A stretch of DNA of 10,141 nt from Candidatus Bathyarchaeota archaeon (GTDB taxonomy: Archaea; Thermoproteota; Bathyarchaeia; TCS64): NCBI GenBank assembly GCA_030669135.1, contig DAOVEE010000052.1:1-10141 (forward strand). The letters are read 5' to 3'. Shown here in pieces: positions 1 to 5,420 of the stretch; positions within the stretch are counted from its first letter, which is position 1, and the number at the start of each line of letters is the position of its first letter. The notes below the pieces were generated by a model that was not told where the DNA came from, ran no database searches, and was given only the letters and a program-made list of their open reading frames with translations. A program made the position numbers and the translations under genes.

Positions 1-39
1 CTACGTAGAGACAATAGCCCGCCACACAACCGGAAGGAA

Positions 40-125
40 TGGTGCGGGGGGTGGGACTCGAACCCACGAAGGACTAGTCCATCAGGACCTGAACCTGACC
101 CCTTTGGCCACTTGGGAACCCCCGC
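40..125 (-). tRNA. tRNA-Leu (anticodon CAG), CCA end encoded
   Basis: Read on the minus strand this folds as a class II tRNA. The acceptor stem GCGGGGG (119-125) pairs with CCCCCGC (44-50), the discriminator base is A (43), and CCA is encoded (40-42). The anticodon stem TCAGG/CCTGA encloses the loop TTCAGGT, with CAG at 89-91, which reads the leucine codon CUG. The T arm is GTGGG-TTCGAGT-CCCAC (51-67). A 14-base variable region (68-81) can form the GGAC/GTCC stem typical of tRNA-Leu. The D arm lies at 99-116. No intron is present. The gene sits 19 bases after the gcvH stop on the same strand, so it may be co-transcribed or use a TATA-like AT run inside the end of gcvH (about 163-178). Confidence 0.96.
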
Positions 126-144
126 AAAAAGGAAATAGGGAGAA

Positions 145-546
145 CTACAGTGTTGCCAGGAAAGCTTTGTATTTTTCGGCGTCCATCAGCTTCGCCAGGT
201 CGGCTTCCAGGCCGCTGGGCTCGATCTTGGCTATCCAGCCCTCCCCGTAGGGGTCGTCGTTTATCAGCTCGGGGCTGTCCAGCAGCTCCTCGTTGACCTC
301 CACCACCTTGCCGCCCACCGGGGCGTACATGTCGCTCACGGCTTTCACGCTCTCGACGGCGCCCAGGGCCTCGCCCTGCGCCACCTCGGCGTCCATCTCT
401 GGGAGCTCTACATACACTATCTCGTGGAGCTGGCTCTGGGCGTAGTCGTCTACGCCCACTGCGACGTTGCCGTCGCCCAGCTTCTTGGCCCACTCGTGTT
501 CCTTGGTGTAGTAGAGTCCTTCCTCAATCTTGTACTCGTCGGTCAC
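145..546 (-). CDS. gcvH: Glycine cleavage system H protein (lipoyl carrier)
   Basis: GcvH carries the aminomethyl group of glycine on a lipoyl-lysine arm between the P, T and L proteins of the cytoplasmic glycine cleavage system. The 133-residue product has the family's usual length. The lipoylation motif is at residues 64-70 (AVESVKAV context), with Lys68 as the predicted attachment site. The N-terminus (residues 12-19, YYTKEHEW) and the segment around residues 98-104 (PYGEGWIAKI context) are also family hallmarks. Translation starts at GTG (544-546), which overlaps the gcvT stop as GTGA, so the two are one operon and probably translationally coupled. The stop TAG is 19 bases before tRNA-Leu. 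The short oligo-T run (minus strand, 126-130) between them could end the mRNA, or tRNA processing could set its 3' end. Confidence 0.97.
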   Translation of the reverse strand: MTDEYKIEEGLYYTKEHEWAKKLGDGNVAVGVDDYAQSQLHEIVYVELPEMDAEVAQGEALGAVESVKAVSDMYAPVGGKVVEVNEELLDSPELINDDPYGEGWIAKIEPSGLEADLAKLMDAEKYKAFLATL

Positions 547-1673
547 TTCTTATCCCTCTTCCAACCGTACACGGCTTCATCATAGAAAGGTCGATGCTTA
601 ACAACTTTTCCCTTCGCCAGCCGGCTCCGTATCTTAATGTAGACCTCGGTGCCCAGCTTCCTGTACTCAGGGGGCACATACGCCAAGGCGATGCCCACCC
701 CCAGCGTGGGGCTGAGGCCGCCGCTCGTCACCTCCCCGATCACCTGCTCCTCCGCGTTGAGCACCTCGTAGCCGTGCCGCGGGATGCCCCTGTCCTCCAT
801 CATGAGGCCGACCAGCCTCCTCTTGACGCCTTCCTCCCTGACTTTCTGTATGGCGCGCCGCCCGATGAAGTATCCCGGCTTCTTGAGCTTCACAGTCCAG
901 CGGAGCCCCGCCTCGATGGGGTTAACGCTCTCGTCCATGTCGTTTCCATAGAGCCAGAGCCCGGCCTCCAAGCGGAGGCTGTCCCTCGCTCCAAGACCGC
1001 AAGGCACCGCGCCGGCCTCCACCAGGTCGCCCCATATCTTAAGCGCCTTTTCGGGCTTGTCCAGAGGACAGTCCAGCACGAACACCTCGAAGCCGTCCTC
1101 GCCCGTGTACCCGGTCCTAGCCGCCAGGACCTTGTAGCCACTGACGGTGATCTCCGCGATGTTGAACCTGCCGACCTCGCCGAGCTTCTCCTCCGTGATC
1201 TTCTGGAGAGTCTCCACGGCCTTAGGGCCCTGGACCGCTATCATGGCCACCTCGTCGCTGACGTCTGTGAGCTTCACGTCGAAGTCCTTGCTGTTCTTCT
1301 TCAGCCACTTGTAGTCCTTGTCGCGGTTGCCCGCGTTGTAGACCACGAGGAACCTCTCTGGGGTGAACTTGTACGTTATGAGGTCGTCAACTATGCCGCC
1401 GTCTGGTTTACACATGACGGAGTAGAGGCCGCCGTAGGGCTCGAGCTTGGATACATTGTTTGTCACCACGTAGTTCAGAAACTTCTCGGTGTCCGGCCCC
1501 TCGGCCCACATTCTGCCCATGTGGCTGGTGTCGAAGACGCCGCAGCCGTCCCTCACGGCTTTATGCTCGACCTTGATGCCATCGTACCACACGGGCATCG
1601 CGTATCCGCCGAAGTCCACAATGTTGCCGTGCTCGGCGTGGTAGCTATAGATATGAGTCTTCTTAAGCTCCAA
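543..1673 (-). CDS. gcvT: Glycine cleavage system T protein (aminomethyltransferase)
   Basis: GcvT moves the one-carbon unit from aminomethyl-lipoyl-GcvH to tetrahydrofolate (or an archaeal equivalent pterin) and releases ammonia. The 376-residue product spans the full fold. It has the folate-domain motif GGIVDDL at 92-98 containing the conserved catalytic Asp, GYTGEDG at 188-194, GLGARDSLRLEAGL at 226-239, and the C-terminal barrel domain with TSGGLSPTLGVGIAL at 316-330. The only plausible start is TTG (1671-1673): the next in-frame Met is residue 26, which would remove conserved sequence, and the ATG just upstream runs into a TAA. No Shine-Dalgarno sequence is visible, and an AT-rich TATA-like element (1707-1720) lies at leaderless distance. 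The gene overlaps gcvH by 4 bases. gcvP and lpd are not in the window. Confidence 0.97.
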   Translation of the reverse strand: MELKKTHIYSYHAEHGNIVDFGGYAMPVWYDGIKVEHKAVRDGCGVFDTSHMGRMWAEGPDTEKFLNYVVTNNVSKLEPYGGLYSVMCKPDGGIVDDLITYKFTPERFLVVYNAGNRDKDYKWLKKNSKDFDVKLTDVSDEVAMIAVQGPKAVETLQKITEEKLGEVGRFNIAEITVSGYKVLAARTGYTGEDGFEVFVLDCPLDKPEKALKIWGDLVEAGAVPCGLGARDSLRLEAGLWLYGNDMDESVNPIEAGLRWTVKLKKPGYFIGRRAIQKVREEGVKRRLVGLMMEDRGIPRHGYEVLNAEEQVIGEVTSGGLSPTLGVGIALAYVPPEYRKLGTEVYIKIRSRLAKGKVVKHRPFYDEAVYGWKRDKK

Positions 1674-1706
1674 CTGAATTACCGGTTCATATCACGTGGA
1701 ACCAAG

Positions 1707-1720
1707 TTAAAACTATATTC
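1707..1720 (-). promoter_or_regulatory. Probable TATA element for the gcvT-gcvH operon
   Basis: On the minus strand the sequence GAATATAGTTTTAA lies roughly 33-45 bases before the gcvT TTG start. This places a transcription start at or very near the start codon, consistent with a leaderless mRNA. It sits just after the stop codon of the upstream zinc-ribbon gene, so the operon probably has its own promoter. Confidence 0.5.
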
Positions 1721-1732
1721 TTCTGGATGGGC

Positions 1733-1900
1733 CTAGCTCTTGCAGGGCTTCACCTCTACGGACTCGCCGTCGAACCCCAGATCCTTACCGCATTTGGGGC
1801 ACTTGCCTTCGAACTTCTTGATGACGTCCTGCGGCGACCTGAGTAGATCCCCCTCGTACAGGATCTCGCCGCACTCCTTACAGATAACCCTCTGTGGCAC
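1733..1900 (-). CDS. Small zinc-ribbon protein (55 aa)
   Basis: Translating the minus strand from GTG (1898-1900) to TAG (1733-1735) gives a 55-residue protein with two paired-cysteine knuckles, CKEC at residues 7-10 and CPKC at 34-37, and a further Cys at 53. The 23-residue spacing between the pairs is that of a single zinc ribbon. The function is not recognisable. Small stand-alone zinc ribbons in archaea are often nucleic-acid or protein-interaction modules, and that is only inference here. GTG is preceded by a purine-rich AGGGGGT, a plausible Shine-Dalgarno sequence, and a good TATA box lies at 1939-1948. The gene runs toward gcvT, whose promoter begins 13 bases before this stop, and it is divergent from the OSTC-like gene. 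The CXXC pattern and the promoter make a chance frame unlikely. Confidence 0.82.
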   Translation of the reverse strand: MPQRVICKECGEILYEGDLLRSPQDVIKKFEGKCPKCGKDLGFDGESVEVKPCKS

Positions 1901-1938
1901 GTTTTACCCCCTACACGGGCTTTCTAGAGCGATCCTCG

Positions 1939-1948
1939 GTTTATAAAC
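1939..1948 (-). promoter_or_regulatory. TATA box for the zinc-ribbon gene
   Basis: GTTTATAAAC is a perfect palindrome resembling a consensus archaeal TATA box. It lies about 38 bases before the GTG start, which predicts a short leader containing AGGGGGT. Being symmetric it could act in both directions, but the plus-strand gene has a better-placed element at 1974-1983. Confidence 0.6.
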
Positions 1949-1973
1949 TTCATCTTTTACTGATGCAGAAAAA

Positions 1974-1983
1974 GATTATATTA
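1974..1983 (+). promoter_or_regulatory. TATA box for the OSTC-like gene
   Basis: GATTATATTA predicts transcription starting around 2004-2008. The mRNA would then begin right at the GGAGG sequence (2006-2010), just upstream of the open frame that encodes the conserved basic N-terminus of the OSTC-like protein. Confidence 0.5.
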
Positions 1984-2093
1984 GCAGCCGCCACTCTTTT
2001 CCGCTGGAGGAATAAGAGATATCTTCGAGGAAACGCTCCGTAAAGAAAAGAGGCAGGGGTCGCAGGGCCACCAGGTTCACCATCCCTTCCAGC

Positions 2094-2426
2094 GTGATCG
2101 CGTGGGCCACCGTGCTTTTCTGCCTCTTCGTCATAAGCGGTGGATTCTACAACATACTCGAGAACCCGCCCCCCTACATACCCTACTACGACAGGGTGCT
2201 GACCCTAGACTGGAGGCTCAGCGAGCAGACTGTCTACGAGAGCATATTCGTGTTCCTCACCAACTCCGCCATGTTCTTCGGGCTCTGGCTCTGCTACAGG
2301 AGCACCCAGATCGCGTACGACAGGGAGAAGGCCAACAGATGGCTGCTCCTCGGCATAGGGTTCGCCATGGCGGGGCTCTTCGGCAACCACCTCATCTACG
2401 AGATGAAGAAAGCCGTGCTGGGCTAA
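2094..2426 (+). CDS. OSTC/OST3-OST6-like three-helix membrane protein
   Basis: The 110-residue product has three membrane helices, at about 2-22, 50-68 and 83-101. From memory its pattern resembles human OSTC (DC2), an accessory subunit of the oligosaccharyltransferase that transfers glycans to Asn. Shared points are a GG-x-x-Y-x-x-x-E-x-PP segment at the end of helix 1 (residues 16-26), an RS pair after helix 2 (69-70), and NRWLLLGIGF (81-90) against OSTC's NRFLLLFIGF. Archaea have OST3/OST6-family proteins, so a role beside the glycosyltransferase AglB/Stt3 in the membrane is likely but inferred. GTG (2094) is the first standard start. However, the same frame is open back to 2016 and encodes a basic stretch ending in the conserved Pro-Ser before helix 1, so the true start is probably upstream, possibly AUA at 2019 behind GGAGG. 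Confidence 0.78.
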   Translation: MIAWATVLFCLFVISGGFYNILENPPPYIPYYDRVLTLDWRLSEQTVYESIFVFLTNSAMFFGLWLCYRSTQIAYDREKANRWLLLGIGFAMAGLFGNHLIYEMKKAVLG

Positions 2427-2445
2427 ACGAAACTGTTTAGAGCCC
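2420..2445 (+). terminator. Inverted repeat over the stop codon of the OSTC-like gene
   Basis: GGGC-TAAAC (2420-2428) can pair with GTTTA-GCCC (2435-2445, with a two-base bulge) across a six-base loop. The stem contains the TAA stop. It may be a 3'-end hairpin or a protein site, since no oligo-T tract follows directly. Its right arm also resembles a weak TATA element for the gene fragment at 2465. Confidence 0.35.
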
Positions 2446-2464
2446 ACATACACATTTCTGATGT

Positions 2465-2662
2465 ATGAAGCGCATAGGATTCATAGGTCTGGATCTCATG
2501 GGCACGGGCATGTCCAAGACACCGGTCAAGCGGATCCCCGCTCCCAGGGCTTCATACCCTTGCTCCATGGCCGGCAACACTCCCCACCATTTTAAGCGGT
2601 GGTGCGCCTTCGCCACACCAAGCTTCAACAGCGTGCCTACCAACCCCATTAACACCCAATAA
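2465..2662 (+). pseudogene. Remnant of a 3-hydroxyisobutyrate dehydrogenase-type gene (N-terminus only)
   Basis: The first 22-24 residues match the Rossmann start of the hydroxyisobutyrate/6-phosphogluconate dehydrogenase family: MKRIGFIGLDLMGTGMSK, where the family has GFIGLGxMGxxM. The second Gly of the dinucleotide loop is replaced by Asp (residue 10). After residue 24 all similarity ends, and the frame continues as Pro- and Ser-rich sequence to TAA at about 65 residues. Family members have about 290 residues. A weak TATA-like CTGTTTAGAG lies about 30 bases before the ATG, so the start region may be intact while the rest is deleted. The opposite strand (about 2530-2600) has a weak resemblance to a C-terminal dehydrogenase helix, which may reflect rearrangement but is not secure. 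A short functional peptide cannot be excluded. Confidence 0.5.
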
Positions 2663-2727
2663 TAACCCAAAAAGCACACAAATCTATGTGGACATAAATG
2701 TGGTTACACGGGGCTACATACCTAAAC

Positions 2728-2736
2728 TATTTTATC
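2728..2736 (+). promoter_or_regulatory. Probable TATA box for the DUF211 gene
   Basis: CTATTTTAT lies about 65 bases before the TTG start of the DUF211 gene and predicts transcription from about 2758. That gives a leader of about 40 bases containing AGAGG and an ATG-TGA minimal frame. Confidence 0.4.
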
Positions 2737-2797
2737 GTGGCGGCTTCTCATAGAATCTGAACATGCTGAAGTCTTCCAGAGGAACATGTGAAGAAGT

Positions 2798-3055
2798 TTG
2801 GAGCAACCCCGCATAACCCACATCGTTTTAGACGTGTTGAAAGCCCATCAGCCACCCCTCCCAGAGTTCGCCGCCTTCGTTGGTGAACTAGGTGGCATCA
2901 AGAGAGTCGACGTGTCGGTCGTCGAGATGGATGAGAAGACTGAGAGCCTCAAGGTCACCATCGACGGCGTCAACATCGACTACGAGGAGCTCAGGAGCCA
3001 CATGGCGAAGCAGGGGGCGGTGATCCACAGCGTAGACCAGGTAGTCGTCGAGTAA
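2798..3055 (+). CDS. DUF211 family protein
   Basis: This 85-residue protein is a full-length member of the archaeal DUF211 family, small ferredoxin-like alpha/beta proteins of unknown biochemical function. Family features include an N-terminal strand leading into VLDVLK (residues 10-15), the P-x-LPEF segment (20-24), a central strand VDVSVVEMDEKTESLKVTI (37-55), the GVNIDYEEL segment (57-65), and the C-terminal GAVIHSVDQVV (73-83). There is no signal peptide or membrane helix. TTG (2798-2800) is the only reasonable start, because an in-frame TGA lies 9 bases upstream (2789-2791). The Shine-Dalgarno match is weak: AGAGG at about 2777-2781 is placed better for the ATG-TGA just upstream. A strong oligo-T region follows the stop. 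Confidence 0.9.
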   Translation: MEQPRITHIVLDVLKAHQPPLPEFAAFVGELGGIKRVDVSVVEMDEKTESLKVTIDGVNIDYEELRSHMAKQGAVIHSVDQVVVE

Positions 3056-3059
3056 GTGG

Positions 3060-3094
3060 TTTGATTTTTTGTTTTTTTGATCAAAAAATTTTTT
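3060..3094 (+). terminator. Oligo-T terminator and AT palindromes after the DUF211 gene
   Basis: Directly after the DUF211 stop come T6 and T7 runs (3065-3078), fitting archaeal oligo-T termination. They merge into two perfect AT palindromes, TTTTTTGATCAAAAAA (3073-3088) and AAAAAATTTTTT (3083-3094), which are read similarly on both strands. Confidence 0.65.
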
Positions 3095-3100
3095 GAAAAA

Positions 3101-3120
3101 TGTGTCTACGTGTAGACACA
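3101..3120. repeat. Perfect 9-bp inverted repeat (TGTGTCTAC / GTAGACACA)
   Basis: Two perfect 9-base arms (3101-3109 and 3112-3120) are separated by only GT, which favours a dimeric-protein binding site over an RNA hairpin. It lies about 155 bases before the SPFH-gene TATA box and just after the DUF211 terminator. No ligand or regulator can be assigned. Confidence 0.5.
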
Positions 3121-3274
3121 TTCCTGTCCTCATTGGATTGTGTTTTGTTCCCCACCAAACCACCAATGAATAACTCATTTTTTGGGGTCTAAACCCTCTC
3201 ATACCAGAGTAATTCGCCAAACCATGAATTTCATTGTTACAGTAGTAATACAATTCTGACCGGATTCTGAAGTA
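3121..3274. other. Gene-free interval before the SPFH gene
   Basis: No coding frame with family features is seen on either strand. The interval contains a loose inverted repeat, CATTGG (3131-3136) with CCAATG (3163-3168), and is AT-rich compared with the genes on either side. It probably belongs to the upstream region of the SPFH gene. Confidence 0.4.
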
Positions 3275-3284
3275 ACTATAAATA
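3275..3284 (+). promoter_or_regulatory. TATA box for the SPFH/prohibitin gene
   Basis: ACTATAAATA is a near-consensus archaeal TATA box 46 bases before the ATG at 3330. Transcription should start near 3306, giving a leader of about 24 bases that contains GGAG (3316-3319) and two out-of-frame ATGs (3314 and 3322) before the real start. Confidence 0.65.
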
Positions 3285-3329
3285 AGGTCGATACACTCAA
3301 CTCATCAAACATCATGGAGAAATGAAGAA

Positions 3330-4259
3330 ATGCGTATATTTAACTATGAATCCGGGGGAAGAAGATACGATATCCCCTCAGTCCCGAACACCGTGAAACG
3401 GTTCACAGGCGTGATAACCGTCCTTGCGGTGATCGCCGTCATCGGACTTGTCGTGGTGACATCCGTGTTTGTACGAGTCCCATCAGGGTACAGAGGCGTC
3501 CTGATGACCTTCGGTAAGGTAGAGGACAATGTGCTCCAGGAGGGCCTGAACTACAAGGTGCCGTTCAGCCAGACAGTGGTTTTGATGAACGTCCAGATAC
3601 AGAAAGCAGAGTCTACCGAGGCAACCGTTACACAGGACCTTCAAGAGGTCGCTACTACGGTTGCCGTCAACTTCAGGCTGAACCCAGGCAAAGTCAACGA
3701 GATCTACAAGGACCTCAGAGAAGATTACGTCGTCAGAGTTATCAAACCTAACATCGAGGAGAGCCTGAAGGCCGTCACAGCTGATTTTAGGGCAGAGGAA
3801 CTGGTAACAAAGCGTGCTGAAGTAAAAGCTACGATTGACGATATTCTCGTTGAACGTCTAAGTGTGTTTAATATCGATGTGATAAGCGTAAGCCTCACTG
3901 ACTTCCAGTTCAGTGCAAGCTTCTCACAGGCCATCGAGGCAAAAGTCATCGCAGAGCAAATGGCACTGCAAGCAAAGAACACCCTTGAACAAATCAGGTA
4001 TGAAGCACAGCAACAGATCATCCAAGCCGAAGCAGCTAAGAACGCCACCATCGCCCGCGCGGAAGGAGACGCTTTCGCCCAGATAATTCAGGCAAACGCG
4101 ACGGCAAAATCAATCAAACTCATCACCGAGCAGATGACCGCCGAGTACAGCCAGTACCTGTGGCTACAGCAATGGGATGGACAGCTACCGGTCGTCTACT
4201 CAGGTGACGGACAGGGTTTGATACTGGACATCAGCCAACTCACAAGGGACACGGGTTAA
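3330..4259 (+). CDS. SPFH/Band 7 (prohibitin-like) membrane protein
   Basis: SPFH proteins oligomerise on the inner face of membranes and organise proteases or lipid domains. The 309-residue product has a short cytoplasmic N-terminus, one membrane helix (about 26-47), the SPFH/Band 7 domain (about 48-205, beginning RVPSGYRGVLMTFGKV), and a long Ala/Gln/Glu-rich coiled coil (about 199-262). A prohibitin-type end with QWDGQLPVVYSGDG follows at 281-294, so it is closer to prohibitin than to stomatin; the latter is usually followed by a NfeD gene, absent here. ATG at 3330 has GGAG 10 bases before it and a strong TATA box upstream. Codon use is more AT-tolerant (GAA, GTA, ACA, GCT) than in the gcv genes or the amidinotransferase-family gene, which may mean different ancestry. 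No partner protease gene is adjacent. Confidence 0.93.
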   Translation: MRIFNYESGGRRYDIPSVPNTVKRFTGVITVLAVIAVIGLVVVTSVFVRVPSGYRGVLMTFGKVEDNVLQEGLNYKVPFSQTVVLMNVQIQKAESTEATVTQDLQEVATTVAVNFRLNPGKVNEIYKDLREDYVVRVIKPNIEESLKAVTADFRAEELVTKRAEVKATIDDILVERLSVFNIDVISVSLTDFQFSASFSQAIEAKVIAEQMALQAKNTLEQIRYEAQQQIIQAEAAKNATIARAEGDAFAQIIQANATAKSIKLITEQMTAEYSQYLWLQQWDGQLPVVYSGDGQGLILDISQLTRDTG

Positions 4260-4322
4260 ACCCTCTCCAGCTTGAACACCACAGGCCGTAGGCCGTCGGT
4301 GCAACAGGTGATCATGGTTCCC

Positions 4323-4329
4323 TTTTTTT
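4323..4329 (+). terminator. Oligo-T terminator after the SPFH gene
   Basis: A T7 run followed by ATCTTTTAATC lies about 65 bases after the SPFH stop. It is the first strong T tract downstream and fits archaeal intrinsic termination. Confidence 0.5.
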
Positions 4330-4365
4330 CATCTTTTAATCTTACAAACTTATAATAAACTAGAG

Positions 4366-4524
4366 TTATAGGAGCCTGCCCGTGCTCAGCATCGTCTCCC
4401 CTAGGATGCCCGTGTAGTTCACGCCCTCGGGGTAGCCGCCCACGATCCTCAGTATGTTCTTCCGCTCCGGGCTGGACAGCGCCCTTATCACCAGGTCGTC
4501 CAGCTCATTCCAATCGTTTTTCAC
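4366..4524 (-). pseudogene. Truncated winged-helix regulator (N-terminal 52 aa)
   Basis: The product begins (GTG, 4522-4524) with an acidic stretch and then LSSPERKNILRIVGG, followed by YPEGVNYTGILGE and LSTGRL. This is a typical archaeal winged-helix start, in which the last motif normally continues into the recognition helix as NYHLKxLEGxGL. Here a single Leu and TAA follow GRL, so the recognition helix and wing are missing. The domain breaks exactly at its DNA-contacting part and is probably nonfunctional. The frame is open further upstream to a TTG at 4590, but GTG at 4524 is preferred because a TATA-like CCTTAAAACC (4556-4565) lies 32 bases before it, a leaderless arrangement. Downstream DNA is AT-rich and shows no continuation in another frame. 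It lies on the same strand as vapBC, just after vapC. Confidence 0.62.
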
Positions 4525-4555
4525 GTTTTTCCACGCAGAACAGCATGCGAGCCAC

Positions 4556-4565
4556 GGTTTTAAGG
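4556..4565 (-). promoter_or_regulatory. TATA-like element of the truncated winged-helix gene
   Basis: CCTTAAAACC on the minus strand is 32 bases before the GTG at 4524, the spacing expected for a leaderless archaeal gene. This suggests that the promoter survived while the coding region was cut. Confidence 0.45.
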
Positions 4566-4583
4566 CTATTTGAACCACGAAAC

Positions 4584-4603
4584 TTGACAAGAAAAGTTGT
4601 CAA
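4584..4603. repeat. Inverted repeat TTGACAA-GAAAAG-TTGTCAA
   Basis: Perfect 7-base arms with a six-base loop lie between the vapC stop and the TATA-like element of the truncated regulator gene. It could be a hairpin ending the vapBC mRNA or an operator for the winged-helix gene. On the minus strand no clean oligo-T follows. Confidence 0.45.
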
Positions 4604-4625
4604 TACCCATCGACGAGATCATGGG

Positions 4626-5123
4626 CTATAAAACCTTGTCGAGGAAGTCCCTGGCTTCATCACGGTCTGTTTCTGGGTTAATACACGAGAGGTCTTCCTC
4701 TCCGGCTACCTCACAGAGACGCTTGTCAGCGGAGACGAACAGGTCTGAGCTCAACTCTTTAGCCGAGGCCACCTGAAGCGCGTCCGCAGCATATGTGTGG
4801 GGTCTAGGGATAAGCCTCCATGAGGCCCTGAGAACACTTCCATCAACGTTGAGTATCCTAAGACTGTTCAGGCGGAGCATCTTCTCGTTCTCCCCGTAGA
4901 AATTGTCCAAAGCCCCGGAAAAGGAGGCCTCATCTATGTCTCCTCGCCTTCTTCTCCGGTCTAATGTACCTATGACCTCACCCACGTTCCACAGCGAGAA
5001 CCCTAGGGCAATCCGTCCAACCTCTGCCGCACGGTAGAACCAATCGACAACGTCAGACCCGTTCTCAGTCAGGTACCGTTTCACGATGGAGCTGGAGTCA
5101 AGATACACGGTCTGCTCTTTCAT
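4626..5123 (-). CDS. vapC: VapC-type PIN-domain toxin
   Basis: The 165-residue protein is a PIN-domain endoribonuclease, the toxin of a type II pair that cleaves RNA when the antitoxin is lost. The acidic metal-binding residues are in place: Asp9 in YLDSSSIVKRY, Glu49 in WNVGEV, Asp114 in YAADALQVASAKE, and Asp133 in SADKRL. It is slightly longer than many VapC proteins (about 130-150), with an acidic C-terminal tail. The ATG at 5121-5123 lies inside vapB, and the genes overlap by 26 bases, as is usual for co-translated toxin-antitoxin pairs. It belongs to the PIN subgroup with an STxxxKRY-like first strand that is common in archaea. RNA target is unknown. The reading frame is intact, so the toxin may be active. 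Confidence 0.92.
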   Translation of the reverse strand: MKEQTVYLDSSSIVKRYLTENGSDVVDWFYRAAEVGRIALGFSLWNVGEVIGTLDRRRRRGDIDEASFSGALDNFYGENEKMLRLNSLRILNVDGSVLRASWRLIPRPHTYAADALQVASAKELSSDLFVSADKRLCEVAGEEDLSCINPETDRDEARDFLDKVL

Positions 5124-5388
5124 CTCTCATCTCTCTGACAAACTCGGCGGAGCTCCCAGGGACCGTGGGTCGGTTCATTTCAACCTCGTTTGAGGAAGGG
5201 TATCTACCAAGATCTACACCCAGCTCCCTCGCCGACGCCCTCAACAGCTCCAAGGTGTTATAGTTCATGAGGGCCTCCTCCACGACCTGGCTAAGGTTCC
5301 TGGTGCCCCCGTATCGTCTGGCAACCGTTCTCTTGAACTCCTCCCAGACATCCTCGTCGATGTTGATCGTAGTCTTGACGGTGGTCAT
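5098..5388 (-). CDS. vapB: VapB-type antitoxin with ribbon-helix-helix domain
   Basis: The 96-residue protein starts with a ribbon-helix-helix DNA-binding domain: a beta strand TVKTTINID (3-11), helix DVWEEFKRTVARRYG, and helix NLSQVVEEALMNY (31-43). A linker and a charged C-terminal tail that should wrap and inhibit the PIN toxin follow (about 44-96). ATG at 5386-5388 is chosen over a further upstream GTG/ATG extension because the ribbon strand begins right there. GGTGAG lies about 5 bases before this ATG, and a TATA box is correctly spaced (5421-5430). The stop lies 26 bases inside vapC. A perfect 12-base palindrome covers the predicted transcription start and is the likely site of autorepression. 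Confidence 0.9.
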   Translation of the reverse strand: MTTVKTTINIDEDVWEEFKRTVARRYGGTRNLSQVVEEALMNYNTLELLRASARELGVDLGRYPSSNEVEMNRPTVPGSSAEFVREMRDERADRVS

Positions 5389-5396
5389 AAGGCTCA

Positions 5397-5408
5397 CCTT
5401 ACGTAAGG
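5397..5408. promoter_or_regulatory. Palindromic operator candidate for vapBC (CCTTACGTAAGG)
   Basis: This perfect 12-bp palindrome lies between the vapB TATA box and its start codon and covers the predicted transcription start. Ribbon-helix-helix antitoxins bind such short palindromes at their own promoters, so it is a good candidate autoregulatory site. Confidence 0.6.
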
Positions 5409-5420
5409 CTAGAAGTATAG

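Noticed and set aside
594..1736. A long plus-strand frame opposite gcvT (380 residues)
   Set aside because: It is the reverse-strand shadow of gcvT, whose minus-strand product has all family motifs. The plus-strand product is rich in His, Ala and Val with no family features.
2888..3253. A minus-strand frame opposite the DUF211 gene and its downstream region
   Set aside because: It overlaps a clear DUF211 gene and an oligo-T terminator, and encodes low-complexity sequence across the AT palindromes.
4256..4315. A 19-residue minus-strand frame ending in a KLERV tail next to the SPFH stop
   Set aside because: It resembles a protein end and could be a remnant, but it is too short and has no second line of evidence.
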